A DNA stretch of 64,000 nucleotides from an uncultured Gammaproteobacteria bacterium (GCA_913061315.1 CAJXUC010000004.1:1-64000); one strand, 5' to 3'. Positions 1-8,500 are shown, counted from the stretch's first letter. Notes: a model not told the origin generated them from the letters alone. Program-made: numbers and translations.

Positions 1-32
1 CTCGTGGGCTCGGAGATGTGTATAAGAGACAG
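1..32. other. Residual Nextera sequencing adapter
   Basis: The first 32 bases match the Illumina Nextera read-2 transposase adapter as I remember it, missing only its first two bases. The 19-bp Tn5 mosaic end, ending in TATAAGAGACAG, lies at positions 14-32. This is library-preparation sequence left at a contig end, not genomic DNA. Genomic sequence begins at about base 33, so only some 55 bases of true upstream sequence exist for the first gene. Confidence 0.96.
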
Positions 33-87
33 GCGCTTAAGAATTGAAATTAAATATTGAATATTTTATAATATAAAAAATAATAAC

Positions 88-858
88 GTGACTATGACTC
101 AAAGCAATAAGCCCTACCACATTCAATCTATCGACAGGGCAACTGACCTGTTGGATGCTATTGCACGCTACCCAGAGCCGGTCAGTCTTAAAATACTCAG
201 CGCAGAAACTGGACTTCACAGTTCGACCACTTTTCGAATTCTGGCTGCATTAATTCAAAACCATCTTGTCGAAAAAAATCAATCAGGTAAGTATCAGCTT
301 GGCTTAAAGTTATTACAGCTGGGTGCTCGTCTCCATAACAAAATTGACTTAGTCAGTCTGGCATCACCCGTACTGGAGGCCTTATGCCTACAGTTAAATG
401 AATCGGCTAACCTAACTATTAGAGAAGGAGATGAAGTTGTTTATATTCAAAAAGCAACGCCCAAACGAATGATGCATGTCCAACAATTAATCGGCAGTCG
501 AGCACCGTTGCATGTTACCGCTGTAGGGAAATTAATATTGGGACATTCTGGCGTTGAGGCAGTCGAGGGTTATGCCCAACGCACCAACCTACCCGCCTAT
601 ACTCGTAACACAATTAATACTGTTCAGCGCCTGCAGGATGAGTGCCTCACCGCTGTCGAACGAGGGTATGCGCTGGATAACGAAGAAGCAGAAATTGATG
701 TTGGCTGTATTGGCGTACTTATTTTTGACAATTCTAACATTGCTATTGCGGGTTTATCCGTGTCGGCACCGATTGAAAGGCGTCGAGAATCATGGGTCGC
801 AATCGTTATGGAAGCCGGTAACCAATTATCAGAAAAGTTAGGCTATGTTAAACGTTAG
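88..858 (+). CDS. IclR family transcriptional regulator
   Basis: This is a one-component DNA-binding regulator of the IclR family, whose members usually control catabolic operons for aromatic or small organic acids. An N-terminal winged helix-turn-helix covers about residues 14-72 and includes the stretch TGLHSSTTFRILAAL. The IclR effector-binding domain follows at about 85-250. Its 256 residues are normal for the family. Two starts are possible, GTG at 88 or ATG at 94; neither has a clear ribosome binding site, and ATG 94 would remove only two residues. The target genes probably lay to the left and are lost at the contig edge, so the effector cannot be named. Confidence 0.9.
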   Translation: MTMTQSNKPYHIQSIDRATDLLDAIARYPEPVSLKILSAETGLHSSTTFRILAALIQNHLVEKNQSGKYQLGLKLLQLGARLHNKIDLVSLASPVLEALCLQLNESANLTIREGDEVVYIQKATPKRMMHVQQLIGSRAPLHVTAVGKLILGHSGVEAVEGYAQRTNLPAYTRNTINTVQRLQDECLTAVERGYALDNEEAEIDVGCIGVLIFDNSNIAIAGLSVSAPIERRRESWVAIVMEAGNQLSEKLGYVKR

Positions 859-911
859 TTTAGAACTAGCTGAAAGTATCCAAAAAAACTGTGGACTGAA
901 AACTCGGTATC

Positions 912-1290
912 TTATTCGCAGATGATATTACTTGTTTCACCATTCGATGGATCTCTGTGATACTTCAAATATTCTTGAACCATTTCGTCTGTGACATTTC
1001 CCCTAGACCATCCACCGAAAGCTATCACCCAGAAATGTCTGCTCCAATATCGCTTCTTTAACTCTAGATACTGGTCTTACAATATTCTTGACGGTCTCTC
1101 TTTCATTCGCTTGACTAGATCACTAATCAATATTCTCGGTGGATATTGTTTATGCACAGGCTGCTTACTCACCACTCCTTTTCAATATCCGAACATCTTC
1201 AGCATCACATATTTGTATAAGTAGCTTTGGACATCTCTTCTGAGTCTCTCCCTCGGTCAGTTGTTGAAAATTCATTGTGCGTTTTTCTTT
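912..1290 (-). pseudogene. Decayed IS200/IS605-type Y1 transposase (tnpA)
   Basis: The minus strand reads as the C-terminal two thirds of an IS200-like tyrosine (HUH/Y1) transposase. Recognisable stretches are ISDLVKRMKERPSRIL, then an in-frame TAA, then KKRYWSRHFWVIAFG and GNVTDEMVQEYLKYH, ending at a natural stop at 912. Upstream the reading continues only by changing frame near 1160-1185, and the N-terminus is unrecognisable beyond about 1290. At least one nonsense mutation and one frameshift make it inactive. IS200 elements have no terminal inverted repeats, so I could not set the element's ends. The rest of the 859-1463 gap shows no other gene. Confidence 0.8.
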
Positions 1291-1463
1291 GGCGAGAAGA
1301 ATGACGAATTATAACAGCTGGCCGTCTTTTTAAGGAATTGCCCTTATTATCCGAAGCCAAGCCACAACAAACTTCTAAAATCTAGGGTTTTAGACTAGCT
1401 TGTGAATCATGCCCTCAGTTAATCATTTTTATGTTGCGACTCAATCTAAAAAGCAAATGAAAT

Positions 1464-1829
1464 TTAGTCGGTTAACTCTCTGACCTTTTCAATCAGCAAT
1501 GAAAAATCTAATGGTTTAGTCAGGTATTCGGTCGGGTGAAGGTGAGTCGTTGCAAGTTTATCTCTTCTATCATCCAATGCAGTTAAAAATACAAAAGGAA
1601 TGTCTTTTTTATCTGGGTGGTTGGTACGTAACTCTTCTAGAAGTGTGTATCCAGACTTGCCGTCCATCATCCTATCACACAGAATAAGATCAACTGTTTC
1701 GGTAAGTATTAGTTTAAGACCAGAGCTTCCATCCTGCGCTTCAATTACTTCAAATCCCTCTGTAGTTAAGGCATCAACTACTTCGAGGCGTTGTGCGTCG
1801 TCATCTTCGATGCAGAGAATTTTAATCAT
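1464..1829 (-). CDS. Stand-alone response-regulator receiver (CheY-like)
   Basis: This single-domain receiver of 121 residues ends right after the domain, so it has no output module. The acidic pocket residues D9 and D10, the phospho-acceptor D52, T83 and K105 are all present, so it should be phosphorylatable. A good ribosome binding site (AAAGGA) precedes the ATG. It is the last gene of a minus-strand operon, 56 bases after the receiver-HD-GYP gene and downstream of the large PAS kinase. That position suggests it receives phosphate from that kinase, as a diffusible output or a phosphate sink. The direct partner is inferred, not shown. Confidence 0.9.
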   Translation of the reverse strand: MIKILCIEDDDAQRLEVVDALTTEGFEVIEAQDGSSGLKLILTETVDLILCDRMMDGKSGYTLLEELRTNHPDKKDIPFVFLTALDDRRDKLATTHLHPTEYLTKPLDFSLLIEKVRELTD

Positions 1830-1885
1830 AAAAAAGGTTCCTTTTGAGTAACACCAAAGACATTATGACATCCAAGGTTAAAGTT

Positions 1886-2968
1886 TCAGTCAGCCAGTTT
1901 CATATAAATTTTATCAAGCTGAGCCGACACTTTTAGAAGAATATTAATGAGCTCTGGATCAAAGTGTGAAGGCTCCGTTCTTCCGTCACCATCAAGTATA
2001 ATAGACAGCGTTTTTTGCTGATCGAATTCTGGTTTGTAAGGCCGCTTCGATCTTAATGCGTCATATACGTCAACCAATGCAGTAATCCTAGCCTCTATGG
2101 GTATTTCAGCACCTTTAATGCCTTGGGGGTAGCCACTACCGTCCCAGCGCTCATGATGATTTTTAGCAATATTAGCAGCAACCTGCATAACGGGGTGATT
2201 AGAATGAGACAAAATGTCATATCCATTCTGCGCATGTTGTTTCATGATGACGACTTCGTCTGAATCTAATTTACCCGGTTTCAATAAAATATTATCTGGC
2301 GTGCCGATCTTGCCTACATCATGTAAAGGTGCTGCCAGCAACATTAGGTCTTGACGTTCTTTCGACCATCCAAGTTCTTTGGCAATGACTTGCGAATATT
2401 CCCCTATCCGACGAATATGATTACCTGTTTCTGGATCTTTGTATTCAGCCGCTGCGGCAAGACACTCTAATGACTCGCTGTAAGCACTTTTAAGGTTATC
2501 AAGAAGCTTTTGTATTTCCAATGTTTTGGCCTGAACGTCCGCTTCTAGACTGGCTTCATATTGACGACTGGCACGTTTCAAACCAACCAACTCCTCTGCT
2601 CGATGAACAACGTGAACCAAGTGATCTAGATCAATGGGCTTTTCAAGAAAATCGATAGCGCCTAGTTTCAGGGCTTCAATAGCCTCTTTTGACCCACCAT
2701 GACCTGTCAAGATAATAAATTCAAGGTCACGATTTTTATCGATTACCGACTGTGCGTCCAGAATCATTTCCAAACCCGATTTCCGAGGCATAATAATATC
2801 ACTTAGAACAATCGTGATATCCAAATCCTGACACAGAAGATTGAGCCCTTCTTCGCCGTTGGAAGCTTCAACACAGTCAAAGCCTTCATCAGTTAAACAT
2901 TCAACAAGTTCTTCCCGAATTTTTGATTCATCTTCTGCAATGAGAATTTTATTTATGGACACTGTCAT
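1886..2968 (-). CDS. Response regulator with HD-GYP phosphodiesterase domain
   Basis: The protein joins a receiver (residues 7-125, phospho-acceptor D57, K110), a helical linker and an HD-GYP domain (about 165-350). HD-GYP domains hydrolyse cyclic-di-GMP through a metal centre. The ligand set is complete: H184, H216-D217 in LHDVGK, H245, H271-H272 in NHHERWDGSGYP, and D300. It should therefore be an active phosphodiesterase switched by phosphorylation, acting in the cytoplasm. Its ATG overlaps the stop of the preceding receiver by four bases, implying translational coupling in the kinase operon. A paralogue of identical length at 9440-10522 has lost the catalytic residues. Confidence 0.93.
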   Translation of the reverse strand: MTVSINKILIAEDESKIREELVECLTDEGFDCVEASNGEEGLNLLCQDLDITIVLSDIIMPRKSGLEMILDAQSVIDKNRDLEFIILTGHGGSKEAIEALKLGAIDFLEKPIDLDHLVHVVHRAEELVGLKRASRQYEASLEADVQAKTLEIQKLLDNLKSAYSESLECLAAAAEYKDPETGNHIRRIGEYSQVIAKELGWSKERQDLMLLAAPLHDVGKIGTPDNILLKPGKLDSDEVVIMKQHAQNGYDILSHSNHPVMQVAANIAKNHHERWDGSGYPQGIKGAEIPIEARITALVDVYDALRSKRPYKPEFDQQKTLSIILDGDGRTEPSHFDPELINILLKVSAQLDKIYMKLAD

Positions 2969-3405
2969 TCAGTTAATTCTAGCACTGACTCAACTTTTTC
3001 TATGAGAGTTTCTATATCTAATGGCTTTTTTAAAAAAGGATATAGTGAGAGATCAACCCCGTTTTTTTCAATCATGGGACGGGCATGACCTGACATGACA
3101 ATGAACTTTATTTTATGTTCCAAGGTTGTTTCAACGATCTTAATCAGGTCAGCACCCGTTCCACCCGGCATCCTTAAGTCTGTAAGAATTAGAGTAATTC
3201 CTGGCGTCGAGTTAATCATGTCAACGGCGGCTTTGACATTACTTGCAACAAGACAGTCATAACCCTCGTCCGTTAAGGTTTCAGCCGCCTCTTCGAGAAT
3301 AATGTCTTCATCATCAACAATTAGTATTTTTATTGCGATTACCCTTCTCCCGTCAATCCAACAACTAGGTAACTGTTGGTAAAGTAATTGTGAACCGAGC
3401 CCCAT
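2965..3405 (-). CDS. Receiver-domain response regulator with unclear start
   Basis: This is a stand-alone receiver with no output domain. Its core begins at KILIVDDE and the phospho-acceptor is the D of LILTDLRMPGG. The lysine lies in FLKKP. The start is a problem: no ATG, GTG or TTG lies close before the core. The nearest canonical in-frame start, ATG at 3405, would add about 24 unrelated residues and overlap the end of the kinase gene by 41 bases. A good ribosome binding site (GGGAGAAGGG) sits just upstream of in-frame ATC (3339) and ATA (3333) codons, so a non-canonical start is possible. It lies between the PAS kinase and the HD-GYP regulator. Confidence 0.8.
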   Translation of the reverse strand: MGLGSQLLYQQLPSCWIDGRRVIAIKILIVDDEDIILEEAAETLTDEGYDCLVASNVKAAVDMINSTPGITLILTDLRMPGGTGADLIKIVETTLEHKIKFIVMSGHARPMIEKNGVDLSLYPFLKKPLDIETLIEKVESVLELTE

Positions 3406-6256
3406 TATGAATGTTTTCAGCAAAAATTGTGCCGTTCATGTCTCGAACTATACCATAGCTGACCGACAGCCCTAAACCCGTGCCTTTGCCCATTTCTTTA
3501 GTTGTGTAAAACGGTTCAAAGATACGCGACAAAACATCGTCAGGAATACCTGAACCAGTGTCTTCTGAGGTAATGTGAATAAAATCATCCACTTGAAATA
3601 CTTTTAAGGTGATTTTTGCCTCTCCAGCAGCTTCAACCATTGCATCTCTGGCATTAGTTAGCAGGTTTAAGATCACTTGTTCCATTTGTATGGAATGGCC
3701 CAAAATAGAGGTGCAGTTTTCAGCAAACTCAGTCACAATTTCAATGCCTGCTAATCTCAATTGCTCGCCCATTAGGTCGAGCGCATTGATGACAATATTT
3801 CGAGGATCAATTGGCTCAGGGCTCTCCTTTGCCTCACGCCCAAACATTCGCATATGGTCAATAATTGCAGCGGCTCGCGCAGTCTGCCCTTCGATACGCT
3901 CAAGTTTATCATTCAGATATTGTGGATCGATGATACCTTTAAAGATCTTTCGTCGGCTATTGCCTGCAGCCATCCGAATGACGTTGAGTGGTTGGTTTAA
4001 TTCGTGAGCAACCGATGTTGCCATTTCACCTAATGTCGCTAATTTGGACGACTGAATAATTTGGGCTGCAGCTAATTTGCGTTCTGTCTCCTGTTCAACC
4101 CGTACTTGATTGAGCTCAGTAATATCTTGGCCTACCCCAACCACACCCACTATGCAGCCAGAAGCATCTCGTCGTGTTGTCGAATTTAAAAGAATATCCA
4201 CTCGATCACCCGATTTAGTGAACAACGGGAATTCATAATTCGCTGTTTCTTCGCCTTTAAGTGCCTTTTCCAAAACTTCTCCTACCGACGCCTTATAATT
4301 GTCCTTAATAAAATCGGCTACAAGGTCGAGACCCATGACCTCCATCTTGTTGAACCCAGTGATGTTGGCTGCTTGCTGGTTCCACTCGTTAACCTTTCCT
4401 TGCGCATCTATACCAAAGATAGGCGCGTTAGCCGTATCGACTAACTGGGTCATTTCATTCGCAATACTCGCTTGCTCAGCCAACACTTTATTCAGTTCGG
4501 TAATGTCTTGACCTACGCCAACCACACCAATAATTCGACCAGAGGCATCCCGTCGTGTCGTTGAATTCAGCAGAACGTCGACCCGATTTCCCGACTTGGT
4601 AAACAATGGAAATTCATAGTTAGCCGTCTCTTCCCCACGTAGGGCTCTTTCCAGGACTTCACCGACCGAAGCTTTATAATCATCGGTAATAAAATCGGCT
4701 ACAAGGTCGAGACCCATTACTTCTTCTTTATCAAAACCCGTAATTTTTTCTGCTTGTTGGTTCCATTCATTCACCATTCCATTTGCATCAATACCAAAGA
4801 TAGGTGCGTTAGCCGTATCGACTAACTGTGTCATTTCGTTAGCGATATTCACCTGCTCAACTCGCACTTTATTCAATTCAGTAATATCTTGACCTACGCC
4901 AACCACACCGATGATTTCCCCTGAGGCGTCGCGCCGTGTTGTTGAATTCATTAAGACATCGACACGGTCTCCTAATTTGGTGAACAACGGGAATTCAAAA
5001 TTTGCAGTTTCCTTACCTTTGAGAGCTTTCGCTAGAACCTCATTCACTGAAACCTTATAATCATCGGTTATAAAATCAGCTACAAGGTCACGACCCAACA
5101 CCTCTTTTTTGCTGAAACCCGTTATCTTTCTTGCTTGCTGATTCCATTCATTAACCTTCCCTTTTGCATCTATACCAAAAATAGGGGCGTTTGCCGTGTC
5201 AATCAGTAGGGTCAAATCCTGCGCAACACGCTCCATTTCAGAACGATAACCATCAAGCTCTATTTGAAAAGCCAATTCTTTATTAGCCAGGATTAACTCA
5301 TCCGCTCGCTTTGCCTTTTCTTTGTTAGCAAGAACTAATTCATCGGCTCGCTTTTCTTTCTCTTTATTGGCAAGAATTAACTCATCGGCTCGCTTATCCT
5401 TCTCTTCATTTTGAAAGGCAAGTTCTTTGTTGGCAAGAGCAAGCTCGTCTGCTCGCTTTTCCTTCTCTTCGTTGGCTAACGTTAACTCATCCGCCCGCTT
5501 GTCTTTTTCTTCATTTTGAAAAGCTAACTCTTTATTCGCGAGGGCTAATTCATCGGCTCGCTTGTCCTTCTCTTCATTTTGAAAGGCTAACTCTTTATTG
5601 GCGAGGGCTAATTCATCAGCTCGCTTTTCTTTATCCTCGTTAGCGAGCGTTAATTCATTTGCTCGTTTTTCTTTCTCTTCATTTTGAAAGGCGAGTTCTT
5701 TGTTAGCGAGAGTAACTTCGCCAGCCCGCTTTTCCTTTTCCTCGTTAGCTAACGTTAACTCATCCGCTCGCTTGTCCTTCTCTTCATTTTGAAAAGCCAG
5801 CTCTTTATTGGCAAGAGCTAATTCATCAGCGCGCTTTTCCTTCTCTCTATTTTGAAAAGCGAGTTCTTTATTAGCGAGGGCTAATTCACCGGCCCGCTTT
5901 TCCTTATCTTCGTTAGCAACCGTTAACTCATCCGCTCGCTTTTCTTTCTCTTCATTTTGAAAAGCCAGCTCTTTGTTAGCAAGGGCTAGTTCATCGGCGC
6001 GTTTTTCTTTCTCTTCGTTCTGAAAAGCGAGTTCTTTATTGGCAAGGGCTAATTCATCGGCGCGTTTTTCTTTCTCTTCATTTTGGAAGGCCAACTCTTT
6101 GTTAGCGAGGGCCAATTTATCGACTCGTTTTTCTTTCTCTTCATTTTGGAAGGCCAACTCTTTGTTAGCGAGCGCTAATTTATCTACTTCTTTTACTTTA
6201 TTTTGATCATTATTTTTTTTCAGCATAACTAGTCTCATATTTTCATTAATTCTCAC
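3365..6256 (-). CDS. Soluble PAS histidine kinase with long heptad-repeat coiled coil
   Basis: This 963-residue sensor kinase has no membrane segment. Residues 24-338 are 17 tandem units: eleven of 21 residues around ALANKELAFQNEEKEKR and six of 14 residues. All are multiples of seven, which predicts a continuous coiled coil. Three PAS units of exactly 127 residues follow (351-477, 478-604, 605-731) and are nearly identical. The HisKA domain has LGEMATSVAHELNQP with H751 as the likely phosphorylation site. The ATPase domain shows NLLTNARDAM, DTGSGIP and GTGLGLSVSYG. GTG at 6256 is preferred because GGAA lies at a suitable distance; ATG 6238 and 6226 are alternatives. The operon downstream supplies three receivers. 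Confidence 0.9.
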   Translation of the reverse strand: MRINENMRLVMLKKNNDQNKVKEVDKLALANKELAFQNEEKEKRVDKLALANKELAFQNEEKEKRADELALANKELAFQNEEKEKRADELALANKELAFQNEEKEKRADELTVANEDKEKRAGELALANKELAFQNREKEKRADELALANKELAFQNEEKDKRADELTLANEEKEKRAGEVTLANKELAFQNEEKEKRANELTLANEDKEKRADELALANKELAFQNEEKDKRADELALANKELAFQNEEKDKRADELTLANEEKEKRADELALANKELAFQNEEKDKRADELILANKEKEKRADELVLANKEKAKRADELILANKELAFQIELDGYRSEMERVAQDLTLLIDTANAPIFGIDAKGKVNEWNQQARKITGFSKKEVLGRDLVADFITDDYKVSVNEVLAKALKGKETANFEFPLFTKLGDRVDVLMNSTTRRDASGEIIGVVGVGQDITELNKVRVEQVNIANEMTQLVDTANAPIFGIDANGMVNEWNQQAEKITGFDKEEVMGLDLVADFITDDYKASVGEVLERALRGEETANYEFPLFTKSGNRVDVLLNSTTRRDASGRIIGVVGVGQDITELNKVLAEQASIANEMTQLVDTANAPIFGIDAQGKVNEWNQQAANITGFNKMEVMGLDLVADFIKDNYKASVGEVLEKALKGEETANYEFPLFTKSGDRVDILLNSTTRRDASGCIVGVVGVGQDITELNQVRVEQETERKLAAAQIIQSSKLATLGEMATSVAHELNQPLNVIRMAAGNSRRKIFKGIIDPQYLNDKLERIEGQTARAAAIIDHMRMFGREAKESPEPIDPRNIVINALDLMGEQLRLAGIEIVTEFAENCTSILGHSIQMEQVILNLLTNARDAMVEAAGEAKITLKVFQVDDFIHITSEDTGSGIPDDVLSRIFEPFYTTKEMGKGTGLGLSVSYGIVRDMNGTIFAENIHNGARFTITLPTVT
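5243..6187 (-). repeat. Tandem 63-bp and 42-bp coding repeats (17 units)
   Basis: This coding repeat array lies inside the kinase gene. By my reading the unit order is 21,21,21,21,14,21,21,14,21,14,21,21,14,21,14,14,21 residues. The 14-residue unit equals the 21-residue unit minus the heptad KELAFQN. Units differ mainly at synonymous positions, for example alternative leucine and alanine codons. That argues for maintained protein sequence, not very recent DNA amplification. The last unit degenerates into the linker before the first PAS domain. Confidence 0.93.
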
Positions 6257-6293
6257 CTAATTTCCAACAAGGCAAGTGCAATCAACACTTTTT

Positions 6294-6322
6294 ATTATAT
6301 TGTCTAGCCTGAATAATGACTG
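6294..6322 (-). promoter_or_regulatory. Candidate sigma-70 promoter of the PAS kinase operon
   Basis: On the minus strand a perfect TATAAT lies at 6299-6294. With a 17-base spacer the -35 position falls at 6322-6317 (CAGTCA), a poor match to TTGACA. Transcription would begin near 6287, about 30 bases before the GTG start. The weak -35 lies inside a palindrome, which fits a promoter needing an activator or blocked by a repressor. This is a prediction from sequence only. Confidence 0.45.
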
Positions 6323-6355
6323 ACAGTCATTACAGATACCCTAGTCAGTAGGGTA
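6314..6355. promoter_or_regulatory. Two adjacent inverted repeats, candidate operators
   Basis: The first is TAATGACTG-A-CAGTCATTA (6314-6332), a nine-base perfect palindrome around one base. The second is TACCCTA-GTCAG-TAGGGTA (6337-6355), with seven-base arms. Both lie just upstream of the predicted kinase-operon start and the first overlaps the -35 position. They look like binding sites for dimeric regulators. I do not recognise the binding protein. Confidence 0.5.
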
Positions 6356-6749
6356 ATTAAAATAGTCACTGGAAGCCCCCATATCTTTATTCACTGCTTA
6401 TACTACTTGAAGTCACTCACCAGCTGCATAGAGCTGATCCTCATGCATAAAAATGTTGGAGAGTTTGACTTTAAAACATAACTTTTATTAAGTTCATCCG
6501 TAACTATATAGTTTGTTTTAGGGAAAATTTCTTATAAGTTTCAAATAAAAAAAATTTGATACTACAGCTTCTGGCTCAGAAAATAATGAAGGAGGTTAAA
6601 CTAAGAGGTTTCAATAACATTTTATATTGAAGCAGAGCACTAAAATAATGAAAGGCAGGTTAAACTGACTGCTGACTTGGCGAAACACCTTTTCAACAGC
6701 TATTACTGGATATCTCCTATTAGTTTTCCACTTTTGAACAGAACTACAA

Positions 6750-8075
6750 TCATAGCTTCTTTGGAATTATTATTTCAACTATAGTTCCTTTCCCTTTTTC
6801 AGTGCTAATGCTAATTTTACCACCATGCAATTCAATGAACATATTGGATAGGGTGAGTCCTAGTCCAATACCGTTAACAGTTCTCTTATGACCACCTTCG
6901 ACTTGCCGAAAAGCTTCTCTGGCTATCTTGAGGTCCTCTTCGTTCATTCCTACGCCATTATCAGATACACTAACGCTCAACGCTTCACCAAGGCTGCGCA
7001 CCTCAATAACAACATGGCTATCAGATGGGGAATGCTGGATCGAATTATCCATAATATTATAAATCGCTTGCATTAACCGTTTTTCATCACCTTGAATTAT
7101 TGTCATTGGATGTTCTTTAATAACTGTGGACAATTGAATAGAAAGTAATTCGGCTTTTGGCTTGAGGACATCCATTACCCGATCCACGATATCGTTCAGG
7201 TTGACATCGCCTAAACTGAGATTTATATCACCACTATCGACATCGACTAAATCTAAAATGGTGTTAATGGTGCGAAGCAATTTGAGGCCAGCCTTAGAGA
7301 TTTTTTTAGAATATTTGTGTTCTTCCATATCGCCTCTCTCTTTGCTGCTGATAGCAATCAATTCAGCAAAACCCAAAATCGGCGTTAATGGTGTTCTTAG
7401 TTCGTGCTTGATCATACTGAGAAATTCTGACTTGGTGCGATTTGAATCAGATAATTCCAGATTGAGCGACTGCAGTTTTTGGTTTGCACTCGACAAGTCA
7501 TCCGATAGCAGTCTCACTTCTTGTGTACGCTCCTCAACTTTATATTCAAGATGCTCATGAAATTGCTTTTGCAAAATTCGTAATTGCAATGTTTCTACGG
7601 CTCGACCGACCGCATGTAACAAGTGGTCAGGTGATATTGGTTTGGTAATAAAGTCCATTGCACCCAGCCGAAGCGCTTCTATAGCCTCATCTGTTCCCGC
7701 GTGACCGGTGATAACAATTACTGCAAATTCTCTTGTATCAGCGTATTTTTTACGGAGCTTATTAACCATTGTCAGACCATCCTGACCAGGCATTTTAACG
7801 TCGGTAACAATGACCGAAATAGTTTCATCTATTTCGATCATATCCATTGCTTGAATAGCATCACCCGCTATTTCACACTGCATGAAATCATCAAAATTTA
7901 ATAGTTCGGCTATTTCCTCTGCAATATGACGTTCGTCATCAACTATCAGTACTTTAGCGATAGATTCGGACGTTTCAACTTCAAAAACGTTAACTTCAGA
8001 CATAATAGAACTTAAAGAGGTCATATTTACTTCACCAGGTTCTGTATTAGTTGTATGCATATTCTCAAAATCCAA
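6750..8075 (-). CDS. Hybrid receiver-histidine kinase, soluble
   Basis: The 441-residue protein has its receiver first (about 40-160; D92, K145), then a coiled coil (about 165-212), a HisKA domain with SEFLSMIKHELRTPLTP (H224) and an ATPase domain ending near residue 440 (DNGVGM, GIGLGLTLS). There is no membrane segment or sensory domain, so its input is probably phosphate or a protein partner, making it an intermediate in a relay. It starts 23 bases after the stop of the receiver at 8099-8500, and the two look co-transcribed. The exact N-terminus is uncertain because several ATG codons lie before the receiver. Confidence 0.9.
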   Translation of the reverse strand: MDFENMHTTNTEPGEVNMTSLSSIMSEVNVFEVETSESIAKVLIVDDERHIAEEIAELLNFDDFMQCEIAGDAIQAMDMIEIDETISVIVTDVKMPGQDGLTMVNKLRKKYADTREFAVIVITGHAGTDEAIEALRLGAMDFITKPISPDHLLHAVGRAVETLQLRILQKQFHEHLEYKVEERTQEVRLLSDDLSSANQKLQSLNLELSDSNRTKSEFLSMIKHELRTPLTPILGFAELIAISSKERGDMEEHKYSKKISKAGLKLLRTINTILDLVDVDSGDINLSLGDVNLNDIVDRVMDVLKPKAELLSIQLSTVIKEHPMTIIQGDEKRLMQAIYNIMDNSIQHSPSDSHVVIEVRSLGEALSVSVSDNGVGMNEEDLKIAREAFRQVEGGHKRTVNGIGLGLTLSNMFIELHGGKISISTEKGKGTIVEIIIPKKL

Positions 8076-8098
8076 GAAAACATGTATTTTTGTTTGAT

Positions 8099-8500
8099 TT
8101 ATCTTGGTCTTTGGTTCTTTTGATCTAGTTGGTTACTAATAAAGCGCCCAATGCTCTCGATTGAGAGTGGCTTTTTCAAAACCGCAATCACACTACTATT
8201 TGTACTCGTGACTACACGGGACAAGTCGTCAAACGCCGATATCATAATAACCTTAGTTTCCGGCAAAACCTTATGAATCTCATTAATGGCTTCGACCCCA
8301 GTGTAACCTCGCAATAGGTAGTCCATAATCACAAAATCGGGACGGTGTTTAAGTGCTAGCTCCAAAGCAATCACTTCATTGACTGCTGTATAAACCGTTA
8401 AACCGAAATCCTCTAATGCATCCGCCATCTCTTCCAGTGCTTCAGGGTCATCATCAACAATAAGGATTGAACCTTTTAATTGTCCTATAAAAGACGGCAT
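8099..8500 (-). CDS. Single-domain response regulator
   Basis: A stand-alone receiver of 133 residues. ILIVDDDP provides the acidic pocket (D16-D18), D60 in FVIMDYLLRG is the phospho-acceptor, and the conserved lysine is in VLKKP. There is no output domain. It is the first gene of a two-gene minus-strand unit with the receiver-kinase downstream, and is divergent from the OmpR-type regulator across 127 bases. A palindrome lies just upstream of its start. It may carry phosphate between the local kinases; the partner is unknown. Confidence 0.88.
   Translation of the reverse strand: MPSFIGQLKGSILIVDDDPEALEEMADALEDFGLTVYTAVNEVIALELALKHRPDFVIMDYLLRGYTGVEAINEIHKVLPETKVIMISAFDDLSRVVTSTNSSVIAVLKKPLSIESIGRFISNQLDQKNQRPR

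Larger units (their letters stand above)
6257..6749. other. Gene-free stretch upstream of the PAS kinase
   Basis: No reading frame in this 493-base AT-rich interval resembles a protein. The part next to the PAS kinase holds its likely promoter and two inverted repeats, listed separately. The rest (about 6360-6749), behind the receiver-kinase gene, contains no recognisable terminator or RNA gene. Confidence 0.7.

Noticed and set aside
991..1224. A 77-codon plus-strand open frame.
   Set aside because: It is the antisense of the decayed IS200-type transposase, and the minus strand carries the recognisable protein motifs.
5243..6187. Regular 63/42-bp repeats as a CRISPR array.
   Set aside because: Repeats are contiguous without unique spacers, in frame, and encode heptad coiled-coil units within one kinase gene.
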